Of a stretch of DNA of 64,000 nt, positions 25,867 to 33,579 are shown one piece after another. Source of the stretch: Natrinema sp. CBA1119 (GTDB lineage: Archaea > Halobacteriota > Halobacteria > Halobacteriales > Natrialbaceae). Each line of letters opens with the position of its first letter. Positions within the stretch are counted from its first letter, which is position 1. The notes beneath the pieces are model-generated. The model did not search any database. It was not told the DNA's origin and saw only the letters and a program-made list of their open reading frames with translations. Where the stretch lies: the NCBI RefSeq assembly GCF_002572525.1, contig NZ_PDBS01000001.1:3410001-3474000 (forward strand). Reading direction: 5' to 3'. Position numbers and translations under genes: made by a program.

Positions 25867-26175
25867 TCAGTTCCCCGTCAAGGCCTCGCTCGCCGGCGAG
25901 AACTCGATTTGGGTGCCGAACTCCTTCTCCCGTGCGCGCCCGTAGAGCAGGGACGCCACCGCGACCGTCTCGATGCCCGTCCCGCCGCTATCGAAGACCG
26001 TGATTTCGTCGTCGCTCCGCCGGCCGGGCGCGTTCCCGGCGATGATCTCGCCCAGTTCCGCGTGAATGTGATCCTCCGCACGCTGTCGATAGCCGTCGCG
26101 AACGGCGTCGGCGTAGTCGGTCGGTGTCGCGAGGTCTGCGACGGCATCGCTGGTCAGAAACAGGGTCGCTGTCAT
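25867..26175 (-). pseudogene. Internally deleted ornithine cyclodeaminase/alanine dehydrogenase-family gene
   Basis: The 102-codon frame joins the first ~32 residues of the family (MTATLFLTSDAVADLATPTDYADAVRDGYRQR) directly to its C-terminal ~65 residues (HIHAELGEIIAGNAPGRRSDDEITVFDSGGTGIETVAVASLLYGRA). The family is normally about 330 residues, so roughly 230 central residues, including most of the NAD-binding domain, are missing without loss of frame. It cannot be a working dehydrogenase. It is either a deletion relic or, less likely, a repurposed fragment. Confidence 0.8.
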
Positions 26176-26265
26176 AACCGAGACGAGGGACCGAAGCGAC
26201 GAAACGGAACCGGAAGCGGGTATACGGGAAAACGAGTGAGAGAGAGAGAAAATGACCGGAATTCC

Positions 26266-26478
26266 TTAGTCCGCGTGCGGGGGACGCGCAGACCGGGGCT
26301 CGTCGGCAGCCTCGGCCGGCGTGTTGACAAACATTGCGTGTCCGATAATCGTCATCGCCACAAGCGAACCGATCGGCACCGCCGCAGTCAACGAAATCCC
26401 CACGACGGTCAGGGCTGCGGTGATACCGAGCAGTGCGACTGGGATGAGGCCGAGAACAATGTCGTAATATCCAGTCAT
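26266..26478 (-). CDS. Small two-helix membrane protein
   Basis: A 70-residue protein starting MTGYYDIVLGLIPVALLGITAAL. Two hydrophobic helices (about 7-27 and 31-52) are followed by a short charged tail. An AT-rich element (ataaccatataag on the plus strand near 26502-26514) lies 25-35 bp upstream, fitting a TATA box for leaderless expression. Similar short proteins are widespread in haloarchaea. Function is unknown. The ATG at 26478 is preferred over the in-frame one at 26523. Confidence 0.75.
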   Translation of the reverse strand: MTGYYDIVLGLIPVALLGITAALTVVGISLTAAVPIGSLVAMTIIGHAMFVNTPAEAADEPRSARPPHAD

Positions 26479-26761
26479 AATGTATCCTGTAGTATGGGAA
26501 ATAACCATATAAGTGTTTCCCATAATCGGCTCGTGGTGGATCTGTCCCTAATTGATATCCATAGGGTTGTATCCTCATAACTTATGGATCAGATACGGAT
26601 CTTGCATTTTCCGTCGAGTACGCCTCTCTCAGACCATCACATAATATATTTTATATCTACCTCCTCTATATTCGCCATCAAAAGAGAGATATCAACCAGT
26701 GTCGATATTCAAGTATGAATGCTGAACACTCCACGTCGGCCCGTTTCGGCGAAACCAGTTA

Positions 26762-26841
26762 TAGCAGCCACTACAAGTCATTGCACACCTGATCGAACGA
26801 CAGCTATACGATCAGTATGTGAATCATTTCAGTGGCTACTA
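26762..26841. mobile_element. MITE-like palindromic element, copy A
   Basis: An 80-bp palindromic unit whose ends (GCAGCCACT... and ...AGTGGCTAC) are imperfect inverted repeats of about 35 bp, flanked on both sides by TA. Three further copies lie at 45.6, 54.2 and 61.2 kb. The inner arms carry cctgatcg and cgatcag. It has no coding capacity and sits in the intergenic region downstream of the DUF3054 gene. Confidence 0.75.
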
Positions 26842-26856
26842 TCGAAGGAATGTGAC

Positions 26857-27306
26857 CTACCGCAATCGTGAGCGGAATAGGGCGTATCCGAGCCGCCAAC
26901 CGAGCAAGGCGACGAGCACGATACCGGTAATGACGACCGGAAACGGCCAGGTCGTACCACCCTCGAACAACGGCGATCCACGAAGCATGAGCCCGACGTT
27001 CGCCGCCGCGATCCATGCGGTCGCCGTCAGACGAACGCCATCGGTCCCGATGAGATTGTCGCGCGTGTACACGCCTGCGAGCGCTGCGACGGCGATCCAC
27101 CCGATCACGAACGGGGCGACCGTCTCGAGCGAGGCGAGCGGTTCGGCAATCGGGTTGCCACCGTGTTCGACGTTCCCGAGGAGAACGAGGCCGACGACGA
27201 TGCCCAGGTCGACGACGCCGATACCGACCCGTTCGCTGTCGATCGATCCGTCCCGGGAGCCGGTCTGAACTGCCGTGTCCATACCGGTACTCGGCATCGG
27301 AGTCAT
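26857..27306 (-). CDS. DUF3054 family membrane protein
   Basis: A 149-residue membrane protein with four hydrophobic segments. The family features are visible as VDLGIVVGLVLLGNVEHGGNPIAEPLASLETVAPFVIGW and a closing RLGYALFRSRLR. DUF3054 proteins are found in actinobacteria and haloarchaea with no known role. The start at 27306 (MTPMPSTG) is chosen; the ATG 24 bases downstream is an alternative. A palindromic MITE-like element lies 15 bp past its 3' end. Confidence 0.85.
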   Translation of the reverse strand: MTPMPSTGMDTAVQTGSRDGSIDSERVGIGVVDLGIVVGLVLLGNVEHGGNPIAEPLASLETVAPFVIGWIAVAALAGVYTRDNLIGTDGVRLTATAWIAAANVGLMLRGSPLFEGGTTWPFPVVITGIVLVALLGWRLGYALFRSRLR

Positions 27307-27631
27307 ATCGGTTTCCCGATTCCGATCGGCGCGAACGAACCTGACAGGAGAGGTGGAACCCGGCGACGGCGAGCCGCCGAGTACCATCCAACGGACGGAG
27401 CGTCTCCGTGCGAGGGGGGCCTCGCACAAGCTAGCGGTCGGCGCATGGCCACTTTGTTATCGATTCCGTTCAGGCTCGGTCGTCGGACGGCCCGAGGGGT
27501 GTTCCGCGAGTAATTAGTTGCTACACGGACCGATTCCGACGGGTATCGTGTTGAGACGACACCCCGAACTGATGCCAACCATGACTGTCAGCAGAAGAAC
27601 TAATAAAGGACGAACACGAACTGATGGCGTG

Positions 27632-28345
27632 ATGGCTGCCGTCGGCGACGAACCGGCCGGCTGTGATGGCTGTGGTCGAACGACTCCGCTCGAGGAACTG
27701 ACGACAGTGACGATGCCGGACGGCGAACAGGTCGTCTGCTGTCAGCACTGTGAGCCACACGCCAGAGCGGCCGCCGAAAGAGGCGGTTCGCTCGACCAGC
27801 GTCGGGACACGTGCGACGGCTGTACCGGCACGTTCCGTCTGGCCGAACTCGAGGACGTGGTGCTCGACGACGGGACCGTGGTGACCTGCTGTCCGTCGTG
27901 TGTCGCCGATGCTCCGAGTCGCGACGGTGGTGGAACGTCCGGTACTGACGGCACTGCTAACGGAACTATAGAGGAATCCACAGCCGTGACCGACTCCGAG
28001 CGTTCCACCGAAGCGGGTCCGGACGAGGACCGACGCCGCTGTAGTCAGTGTCGCGAGCGGGTCTCCGAAGAGCTCTTTCGCGTTACCACGATCGACGAGC
28101 GCACGGAACGGTTGTGTGCCGACTGCAAGTCCGACGCCGAGGAGCGCGGTATCGTCACCGACGTTGAGATGCGAAAGACGAGGGCTCGCGAGGTTCTCGA
28201 CGTGGACGCCGGCGCGAGCGACGAGACGCTCCGCAAAGCGTATCACGAGCAGGTCAAACGCGCCCATCCCGACCGCTCGAGCGGTAGTCGATCCGCCTTC
28301 GGGCTCGTCACGGACGCTTACGAACGGCTTCGGGACGGCGATTGA
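27632..28345 (+). CDS. J-domain protein with three zinc-finger modules
   Basis: A 237-residue protein. Three cysteine modules occur at the N-terminus and middle (CDGCGR...CCQHC, CDGCTG...CCPSC, CSQCRE...CADC), then a C-terminal J-domain from about 180 (AREVLDVDAGASDETLRKAYHEQVKRAHPDRS...) with the HPD tripeptide that stimulates Hsp70 ATPase. The arrangement is reversed relative to DnaJ (J-domain last), so it is a haloarchaeal J-protein rather than DnaJ itself. The start at 27632 (MAAVGDEPAG) is chosen. Its 3' end overlaps the convergent TIR-domain gene by 28 bp. Confidence 0.85.
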   Translation: MAAVGDEPAGCDGCGRTTPLEELTTVTMPDGEQVVCCQHCEPHARAAAERGGSLDQRRDTCDGCTGTFRLAELEDVVLDDGTVVTCCPSCVADAPSRDGGGTSGTDGTANGTIEESTAVTDSERSTEAGPDEDRRRCSQCRERVSEELFRVTTIDERTERLCADCKSDAEERGIVTDVEMRKTRAREVLDVDAGASDETLRKAYHEQVKRAHPDRSSGSRSAFGLVTDAYERLRDGD

Positions 28346-28956
28346 CGATCGATTCCGTCTTTGCGGCCCAAAAATCCGATCGTCGCCGGGTTGAAGTAGT
28401 ACGTCGACTCACAGACCGCACACGACGTCGTCAGGTGTTTCCCGTGGCTGTGGAGTTTCCAGAGTTTCGTCTGTCCGTGCTCGAGTTCGAGCGTGACCGG
28501 GTGGCCGCAGTCGGGGATCGTACACGGGAATCGGATGTACCAGTTCGGTACCGAGAGCGCCCCCAGCGGTGAGAGTTCACTCCGGAGTCGGGAGAGCAGG
28601 TTGAAAATCGTGACCGAGAGGTCCCCCCGATCGATCGTCAGTCCGTCGACGTCGCCGACGTATCCGCGACGGCTAACTCCCTCGTCGCGAAGCGGCACGA
28701 CGGGAATCCCTTTGGCCACCGCGTAACCGATTTCCTGATCGATCCAGGTGTTGTCGGCCGCGTCCTCGGTCAGCACCGCGACGACCACGTCGCTGTTGGC
28801 GAGACGCCCCTCGAGTCGCTTTCGTGATCGCCCGGACTCGATCTCCTCGAGCGCGAGGTGGACGCCGAACGGGAAATTTTTGACCGTCGAGAACAGGTCC
28901 TGGGCGAGCTCGAGGTCACCTGGCGCGTGTGAAACGTACACCTGTTCTCCGGTCAT
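28318..28956 (-). CDS. TIR-domain protein with C-terminal zinc motif
   Basis: A 212-residue protein. Residues 3-125 are a TIR domain: QVYVSHAPGDLELAQDLF, a middle SGRSRKRLEGRLANSDVVVAVLTEDAADN, then WIDQEIGYAVAKGIPVVPL, in which Glu75 occupies the place of the NADase catalytic glutamate. The C-terminal part has paired cysteines (FPCTIPDCGHPV and SCAVCESTYYF) forming a likely zinc site around YFNPATIGFLG. Prokaryotic TIR proteins often cleave NAD+ or make signals in defence. No partner defence gene is adjacent. It is convergent with a J-domain gene, overlapping 28 bp. Confidence 0.82.
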   Translation of the reverse strand: MTGEQVYVSHAPGDLELAQDLFSTVKNFPFGVHLALEEIESGRSRKRLEGRLANSDVVVAVLTEDAADNTWIDQEIGYAVAKGIPVVPLRDEGVSRRGYVGDVDGLTIDRGDLSVTIFNLLSRLRSELSPLGALSVPNWYIRFPCTIPDCGHPVTLELEHGQTKLWKLHSHGKHLTTSCAVCESTYYFNPATIGFLGRKDGIDRQSPSRSRS

Positions 28957-29014
28957 TGAATCGTCTACGACAAGAAGGCGCGTGAAGCGTTATTAATCTA
29001 TCTCCACGGCGTAT

Positions 29015-29449
29015 TTAACGGCCGTCGTGTTCGCTTCGGTAATTTTTTATGGTTTTTAACACGCGCTGGGAAAACTCGAGTTGTGAGAGGTCCGAACCGA
29101 GGCGCTCGAACCACTCGCGTTCGGCGTACCACCAGCCGCGGGTCTCTCCGTCGGTCGTCAGCGATGTTGCTTCGAGGCGTCCCGGTGTCCACTCCCGTTC
29201 GTCGCCGATCGTCAGCAGCGCCCGCACCACCGCGCCGACTTCGTCTCTCGTGATCGCGGGCGATTCGGATACGGTCTCGTACTCGAGTTCGATCCCGGTC
29301 CCGTCGTCGGCGGGGGGTTCGGTTGGTTCCATCCACGTGAACGACGTTACATAGATCCCGTGGCTCATCAATCGATTCTCGAGCGCGACGGCCACGGGTC
29401 GCTCCCCGGCCGCCGGATCAGCCACGGACTCGGGCCCGTCGTCGGTCAT
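29015..29449 (-). CDS. Conserved haloarchaeal protein of unknown function
   Basis: A 144-residue acidic protein (MTDDGPESVADPAAGERPVAV...). The central part has an alternating strand/helix pattern (LMSHGIYVTSFTWMEP, GIELEYETVSESPAITRDEVGAVVRALLTI) and an aromatic stretch RGWWYAEREWFERL. No signal peptide, membrane segment or cysteine motif was seen. It looks like a soluble haloarchaea-only family. It is flanked by the TIR-domain gene and tpiA on the same strand, with gaps too large to prove an operon. Confidence 0.65.
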   Translation of the reverse strand: MTDDGPESVADPAAGERPVAVALENRLMSHGIYVTSFTWMEPTEPPADDGTGIELEYETVSESPAITRDEVGAVVRALLTIGDEREWTPGRLEATSLTTDGETRGWWYAEREWFERLGSDLSQLEFSQRVLKTIKNYRSEHDGR

Positions 29450-29526
29450 ACCTCCTCTACGACGGACGGGGAGAAAAGTCGGTCGGCGACGTGCGCTCGT
29501 CGATCGGTCTACGTTCGCGGGCCGGT

Positions 29527-30171
29527 TCAGAGCGGCGCGACGAGGTCCTCCAGAGCCGCTTTCGGATCGTCGGCCTTCGCGACGCCGCTTGCGAGGAGGA
29601 CGCCCCCGGCACCGAGATCGCCAGCAGCAACGACGTCAGCACCCGTACTAATGCCCGCGCCACAGAGGACCGAGACCTCGGAGTCGACGTTCGCGGCGGC
29701 GTCGACGGCGTCCTCGACGACGTCTGGATCGGCCTGGCTAACCGGTGTGCCGGTTCCGATGAGCGCCGGCGGTTCGACGGCGACCGCGTCCGGCCCTACC
29801 GCGGCGGCAGCGCCGATCTGGGCCGGGTTGTTCGCGCAGACGATCGTCTCGAGGTTCGCTCGCTCGGCCGCCCGGACGGCACCGTCGATGTCGGCCAGTT
29901 TCAGTCGCCGTTCGGAGTGGTTGAGCAGCGTCCCGACCGCGCCCGCGTCGGCGACGCTCTCGGCGAGCGATTGCCCGGTGTTACTCCCGTGTTCGATCGA
30001 ATCGACGTGCTGGGCCCACGTCTCCGCGCCCGTTTGTGCGACTCGCTCGAGGTGGGTCGCCTGTGGCGCGACGGCGAGCCGGGCGTCAGTGGTCTCGTCG
30101 ACGTCACGGACAGCTTCTGCGACGGCGATCGGATCGCACGGATATGTCTTCAGGTTAACGAGGACGAACAT
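29527..30171 (-). CDS. tpiA: Triosephosphate isomerase (archaeal type)
   Basis: Interconverts dihydroxyacetone phosphate and glyceraldehyde 3-phosphate. The 214-residue length is the short archaeal form. The catalytic residues are visible: Lys in VLVNLKTYP, His in LLNHSERRL (electrophile) and Glu in [12 protein letters not shown] (base). The phosphate-binding loops AGISTGAD and [12 protein letters not shown] close the C-terminus. The start is the ATG at 30171 with the expected MFVLVNLK. The MBF1 gene lies 76 bp upstream in the same direction. Confidence 0.96.
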   Translation of the reverse strand: MFVLVNLKTYPCDPIAVAEAVRDVDETTDARLAVAPQATHLERVAQTGAETWAQHVDSIEHGSNTGQSLAESVADAGAVGTLLNHSERRLKLADIDGAVRAAERANLETIVCANNPAQIGAAAAVGPDAVAVEPPALIGTGTPVSQADPDVVEDAVDAAANVDSEVSVLCGAGISTGADVVAAGDLGAGGVLLASGVAKADDPKAALEDLVAPL

Positions 30172-30247
30172 ATCGGCAACCCCACCCGCCCGAAAGAAAT
30201 AGCTTGCGAGTCAGCGACGCTAACGAGAGCGGAAGCGAAGACCCGCT

Positions 30248-30790
30248 TCAGTCCTTGCGCTTGACGACGTCGCCCAGCGTGTAACTCCCCGTCGAGGAGC
30301 CGCCGGACCACTCCGAGTCCTCGCCGGAACTCCCCTCGGCGTTCAGATCGATCTCGAGGAAGTTCTCGAGTTTCGTCTGGACGCGATCGCTCGGAAGGGT
30401 GTCGCCGCGCTCGATCTTGCGAATCAGGCTGGCCTTCTCGTTGAGTTCGTTCGCGAGATCGGACTGGCTCAGTCCGTTGTTTTCACGAGCGTTACGGACT
30501 CGCTCGTCGTAATCGGTCGCCAGTTCGTCCATGTCGTCGAACATGTCCGACCGGCGCTGACTCGAGCCGCCCGAACTCGAGGAACTCGCGCTCGAACCGG
30601 TGGACTGGCCACCGCTCGACGAGGACGAACTCGAGTCGGTCGAGTACTTCGTCGACGAACCCGAACTCGAGGTCTGTTTGACTTCAGTGCCGAAGTCCGT
30701 GCAGTCCGAACACACGTCTAGCTTCGCGCCCTCGACTTTGATGGTTTTCGGGGACGACGTCTCGGCCCCACACATCTCGCACTGAACCAT
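30248..30790 (-). CDS. Multiprotein bridging factor aMBF1
   Basis: A 180-residue archaeal MBF1. An N-terminal zinc ribbon (CEMCGAE...LDVCSDC) is followed by a long Ser/Gly-rich linker (about 40-80) and a Cro/C1-type helix-turn-helix (DYDERVRNARENNGLSQSDLANELNEKASLIRKIERGDTLP). MBF1 proteins associate with the small ribosomal subunit and/or basal transcription factors in archaea. The linker of more than 30 serines is unusually long. The order MBF1-tpiA is common in haloarchaea from memory. Confidence 0.93.
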   Translation of the reverse strand: MVQCEMCGAETSSPKTIKVEGAKLDVCSDCTDFGTEVKQTSSSGSSTKYSTDSSSSSSSGGQSTGSSASSSSSGGSSQRRSDMFDDMDELATDYDERVRNARENNGLSQSDLANELNEKASLIRKIERGDTLPSDRVQTKLENFLEIDLNAEGSSGEDSEWSGGSSTGSYTLGDVVKRKD

Positions 30791-30873
30791 GTCCGTTCCT
30801 ATATCGCGGTAAGGGATAAAGGATGCGACGCGGCTCCATTCAGTCAGACGCCCCGTTCAGCGGGGTGAAATGG

Positions 30874-31491
30874 CTATCGCTCGAGGGCGATCCACGAGTA
30901 GTAAAACCGCTGCAGCGCGGTCAGATGGCCGACGACCGCGAGGAAGACCAGCAGCAAGCCGACGAGGGTGAAATCGCCGACGATCGGCCCCGAGAGCGGA
31001 TAGGCGAGGAAGCCGGCGACGCCGATGATCGCCAGCCGGTCGGCCCGACCCACGAGTCCGCCGTAGACCCGGTCGAGACCGACTGCCTGGGCCTGCGTCC
31101 CGAGGTAGGAGGTCATCACGACTCCCGTGACGGCGGCGAAACCGAGCAGGTAGTCCTCGAGCCCCGCGGCCAGCCCGGCGATGACGACGATGTCCGCGTA
31201 CCGATCGAGGACGTGATCCAGCAGGTCGCCGCCGGCCGAGGCGACCTCCTGTTCGCGTGCCAGCGCACCGTCGACGATGTCGAGCCAGCCGTTCAGAAAG
31301 ACCAGCGTCGCCGCGACGGCGTACCAGATCGGATCCTCGAGCCCGCCGAGTGCGAACGCCACCGCGGCCAGAATCGCCATCCCGAACGCGACCACGCTCA
31401 CGCCGTTGGGCGTCATTCCGACGCGGTCGAACCCCTTGACGAACGGGTCGAGGAATCGCGACACGTACGGGCGGAACTTGTCGAGCGTCAT
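30874..31491 (-). CDS. CDP-alcohol phosphatidyltransferase (archaetidylinositol phosphate synthase-like)
   Basis: A 205-residue membrane enzyme with six hydrophobic segments. The CDP-alcohol transferase signature D-G-x2-A-R-x8-G-x3-D-x3-D reads DGALAREQEVASAGGDLLDHVLD. It makes a polar headgroup by transferring a phosphatidyl (archaetidyl) group from a CDP-activated ether lipid to an alcohol such as inositol phosphate. Its ATG overlaps the stop of the adenylate kinase-like gene by four bases, placing it last in the hisC operon. Confidence 0.88.
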   Translation of the reverse strand: MTLDKFRPYVSRFLDPFVKGFDRVGMTPNGVSVVAFGMAILAAVAFALGGLEDPIWYAVAATLVFLNGWLDIVDGALAREQEVASAGGDLLDHVLDRYADIVVIAGLAAGLEDYLLGFAAVTGVVMTSYLGTQAQAVGLDRVYGGLVGRADRLAIIGVAGFLAYPLSGPIVGDFTLVGLLLVFLAVVGHLTALQRFYYSWIALER

Positions 31492-32042
31492 GTCAGGTAC
31501 CCCATGTAGTCGACCTCACCGGCACTCGGCTCGCGTTTACCGCCCGCGACCGCCGCGAGTTCGTCCGCGACGGCGTCGGGGTCGCGGTCGGTCGTGTCGA
31601 TTTCGTACACCGACTCGAGGCCGTGCTCCTCGACCGCTTCGGACAGAATGACGTCCAACGCCTCGCTCTCTGCGTTCTCGCGAGCTTTCGCCTCGGTTTC
31701 GCCCCGCTCGAGCAATCGTTCCTCGAGCGTCTCCGGCCGACACCGCAGTACTGCGACCCGATCAGCATCGAAGTGATGTGCGAGATGGGATTCGATCACG
31801 ACGTCGTCGCGCCCGTCGAGCCACTCGCTCAGTGCCGCGAGGTCGGCGACCTTGCTCTCGCGGTCGGCGTCGACCTCGGTGTAGAGTGCTTCATCCTCGA
31901 GCACCCGGTTGAGGTGGATCACCTCCAGAGCCGGCGTCGACGCGTCGTCGGGCGCGTCATCGGAGTCGGCCAGCCGGGACTCGAGTAACTCGGTCGCGGT
32001 CGTCTTCCCGGTCCCGGGGGTGCCGGTGACGGCGACTCTCAT
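31488..32042 (-). CDS. Adenylate kinase-like NTPase (Fap7/hCINAP family)
   Basis: A 184-residue P-loop enzyme. MRVAVTGTPGTGKTTATELL carries the Walker A GTPGTGKT, and EVIHLNRVLEDEALYTEVD plus VVIESHLAHHF give the family's Fap7-type motifs. RLLERGETEAKARENAESEALD is the LID-like helix. Related archaeal/eukaryotic proteins act in small ribosomal subunit maturation and have adenylate kinase activity. It shares four-base overlaps with hisC upstream and the CDP-alcohol transferase downstream, so all three are translationally coupled. Confidence 0.92.
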   Translation of the reverse strand: MRVAVTGTPGTGKTTATELLESRLADSDDAPDDASTPALEVIHLNRVLEDEALYTEVDADRESKVADLAALSEWLDGRDDVVIESHLAHHFDADRVAVLRCRPETLEERLLERGETEAKARENAESEALDVILSEAVEEHGLESVYEIDTTDRDPDAVADELAAVAGGKREPSAGEVDYMGYLT

Positions 32043-33193
32043 GGATCGGCCACCTCCGCGTCCGGGTCATCGGCCTCGTCCGTCGGGTCCGTCTCGAGTC
32101 CGAGATCGTCGAGCACCTCGTTGAGGGTTGCGACGGCTCGCTCGGTCTCCTCCTCGGTGCCGCAGGTGATGCGGAGACAGCCCGGGAGACCAAAACTCGA
32201 GCAGTCGCGAACGATGACGCCCCGTTCCTGCATTTCCCCGGCGACCACCGAGGCGTCGCCGACGTCGACGAGCGCGAAGTTGCCCTCGCTCTCCCAGACG
32301 TGGGTTTCGATCGTGTCCCGCATGTACGCGCGTGACTCGCGGGCCGTCTCGACGGTTCGCTCGACGTGTTCCTCGTCGTCGACGGCGGCGAGACCGGCTC
32401 GACAGGCGAGTTCGCTCGCCGCGAAGGGGGTGTTCACGCGGGCGTAGGCGTCGGCCCACTCGTCGGGGACGACGGCGTACCCGAGTCGGACCCCGGCCAG
32501 CCCGTAGGCCTTCGAGAACGTCCGCAGGACGGCGACATCGTCGCGGGCGTCGAACCCGTCGCGGCCCTCGAGCAGGGCGACGGCGCTGTCCCGGTCGGCG
32601 AACTCGCCGTAGGCCTCGTCGACCACGACAAGCGTCTCGTCGTCGGTTTCGTCGGCGAGGCGCTCGATTTCCTCGAGCGGCATCGTCGAGCCGGTGGGGT
32701 TGTGCGGGCTCGTGAGCCAGACGATCCGCTCGCCGCTGTAAGCCTCGAGGACGACATCTGCGTCTTGATCGAAGTCGTCGGCCCTCGAGAGTTCGTACTC
32801 GGTGACCTCGCCATGGTGGAATCGGGCGCTCATGCCGTAATACGCGAATCCCGGCGTCGGGACGATGACCTCGTCCCCCGGTTCGAGGGTCGCCCGGTGG
32901 AGGTAATCGATGGCCCCGTCGCCGCCGTTGGCCAGCCAGACTTGCTCGTCGGAGACGTCCCAGCGGTCGGCGACGGCGCTCGTGAGGTCAGCGTGAGCGG
33001 CCTTCGGGTAGGAACTCACGCTCGAGGCCGTCTCGCGGATGGCCACGGCGGCGGCCGGCGAGGGGCCGTGCGGGTTCTCGTTCGAGGCGAGTTTGACGAA
33101 TTCGGAGGGATTGCGCCCGAGTTCACGGGCGACCTCCTCGATGCCTCGACCCGCCTCGTATGCGACGTGATCGGACAGGTCGCGCGGTTGCAT
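32039..33193 (-). CDS. hisC: Histidinol-phosphate aminotransferase
   Basis: A 384-residue PLP aminotransferase of histidine biosynthesis, converting imidazole acetol phosphate to histidinol phosphate. Signatures: LASNENPHGPSPAA (N-terminal), TSPHNPTGS (cofactor region), VVDEAYGEFAD and RTFSKAYGLAGVRLGY, which contains the PLP Lys. The start MQPRDLSDHVAYEAGRGIEEV is typical of archaeal HisC. It leads an operon with an adenylate kinase-like gene and a lipid headgroup transferase, joined by four-base overlaps. Confidence 0.95.
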   Translation of the reverse strand: MQPRDLSDHVAYEAGRGIEEVARELGRNPSEFVKLASNENPHGPSPAAAVAIRETASSVSSYPKAAHADLTSAVADRWDVSDEQVWLANGGDGAIDYLHRATLEPGDEVIVPTPGFAYYGMSARFHHGEVTEYELSRADDFDQDADVVLEAYSGERIVWLTSPHNPTGSTMPLEEIERLADETDDETLVVVDEAYGEFADRDSAVALLEGRDGFDARDDVAVLRTFSKAYGLAGVRLGYAVVPDEWADAYARVNTPFAASELACRAGLAAVDDEEHVERTVETARESRAYMRDTIETHVWESEGNFALVDVGDASVVAGEMQERGVIVRDCSSFGLPGCLRITCGTEEETERAVATLNEVLDDLGLETDPTDEADDPDAEVADP

Positions 33194-33330
33194 ACGCGAA
33201 TCCTGTTTCCCGTGGCTCTTAAGGGTGCTTACATGTGGTCAGTCGCGACCAACTGACTGTCCGCAAACTACCGTGCCCGCTCCCGTCCGAGGACGATTCC
33301 CTCACCCGGCCGCGTCGATTCGCGGCCGCC

Positions 33331-33504
33331 TTATCCCGCCCGTTTCAGTATCTGCGGGACGACGGTAATCTCGAGAACGGCGAGCCCGAGCACGAGCCAT
33401 CGCGCCGTTCCGTCGAGGAAGGCGAAGGCGACGACCGTCAGTATCGCGGCACTGCTGAGGCCCATCCCGTAGCGGATCGCTGGACTGTCGAACGCGGAGG
33501 ACAT
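33331..33504 (-). CDS. 57-residue two-helix membrane microprotein
   Basis: A short frame from ATG 33502-33504 to TAA 33331-33333. The product starts MSSAFDSPAIRYGMG and has hydrophobic segments SAAILTVVAFAFL and WLVLGLAVLEITVVPQIL separated by DGTAR. A strongly AT-rich promoter-like block (ataatatattattttatatttat on the plus strand) lies 15-45 bp upstream. Similar small integral membrane proteins recur in haloarchaea with no assigned role. It lies between hisC and the DNA ligase gene. Confidence 0.75.
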   Translation of the reverse strand: MSSAFDSPAIRYGMGLSSAAILTVVAFAFLDGTARWLVLGLAVLEITVVPQILKRAG

Positions 33505-33579
33505 ACGCGGTAATAATTATCCACCCAATATATTATTTTATATTTATCTCCCACAACACGTAGGGCCCGCCAGTCGTGA

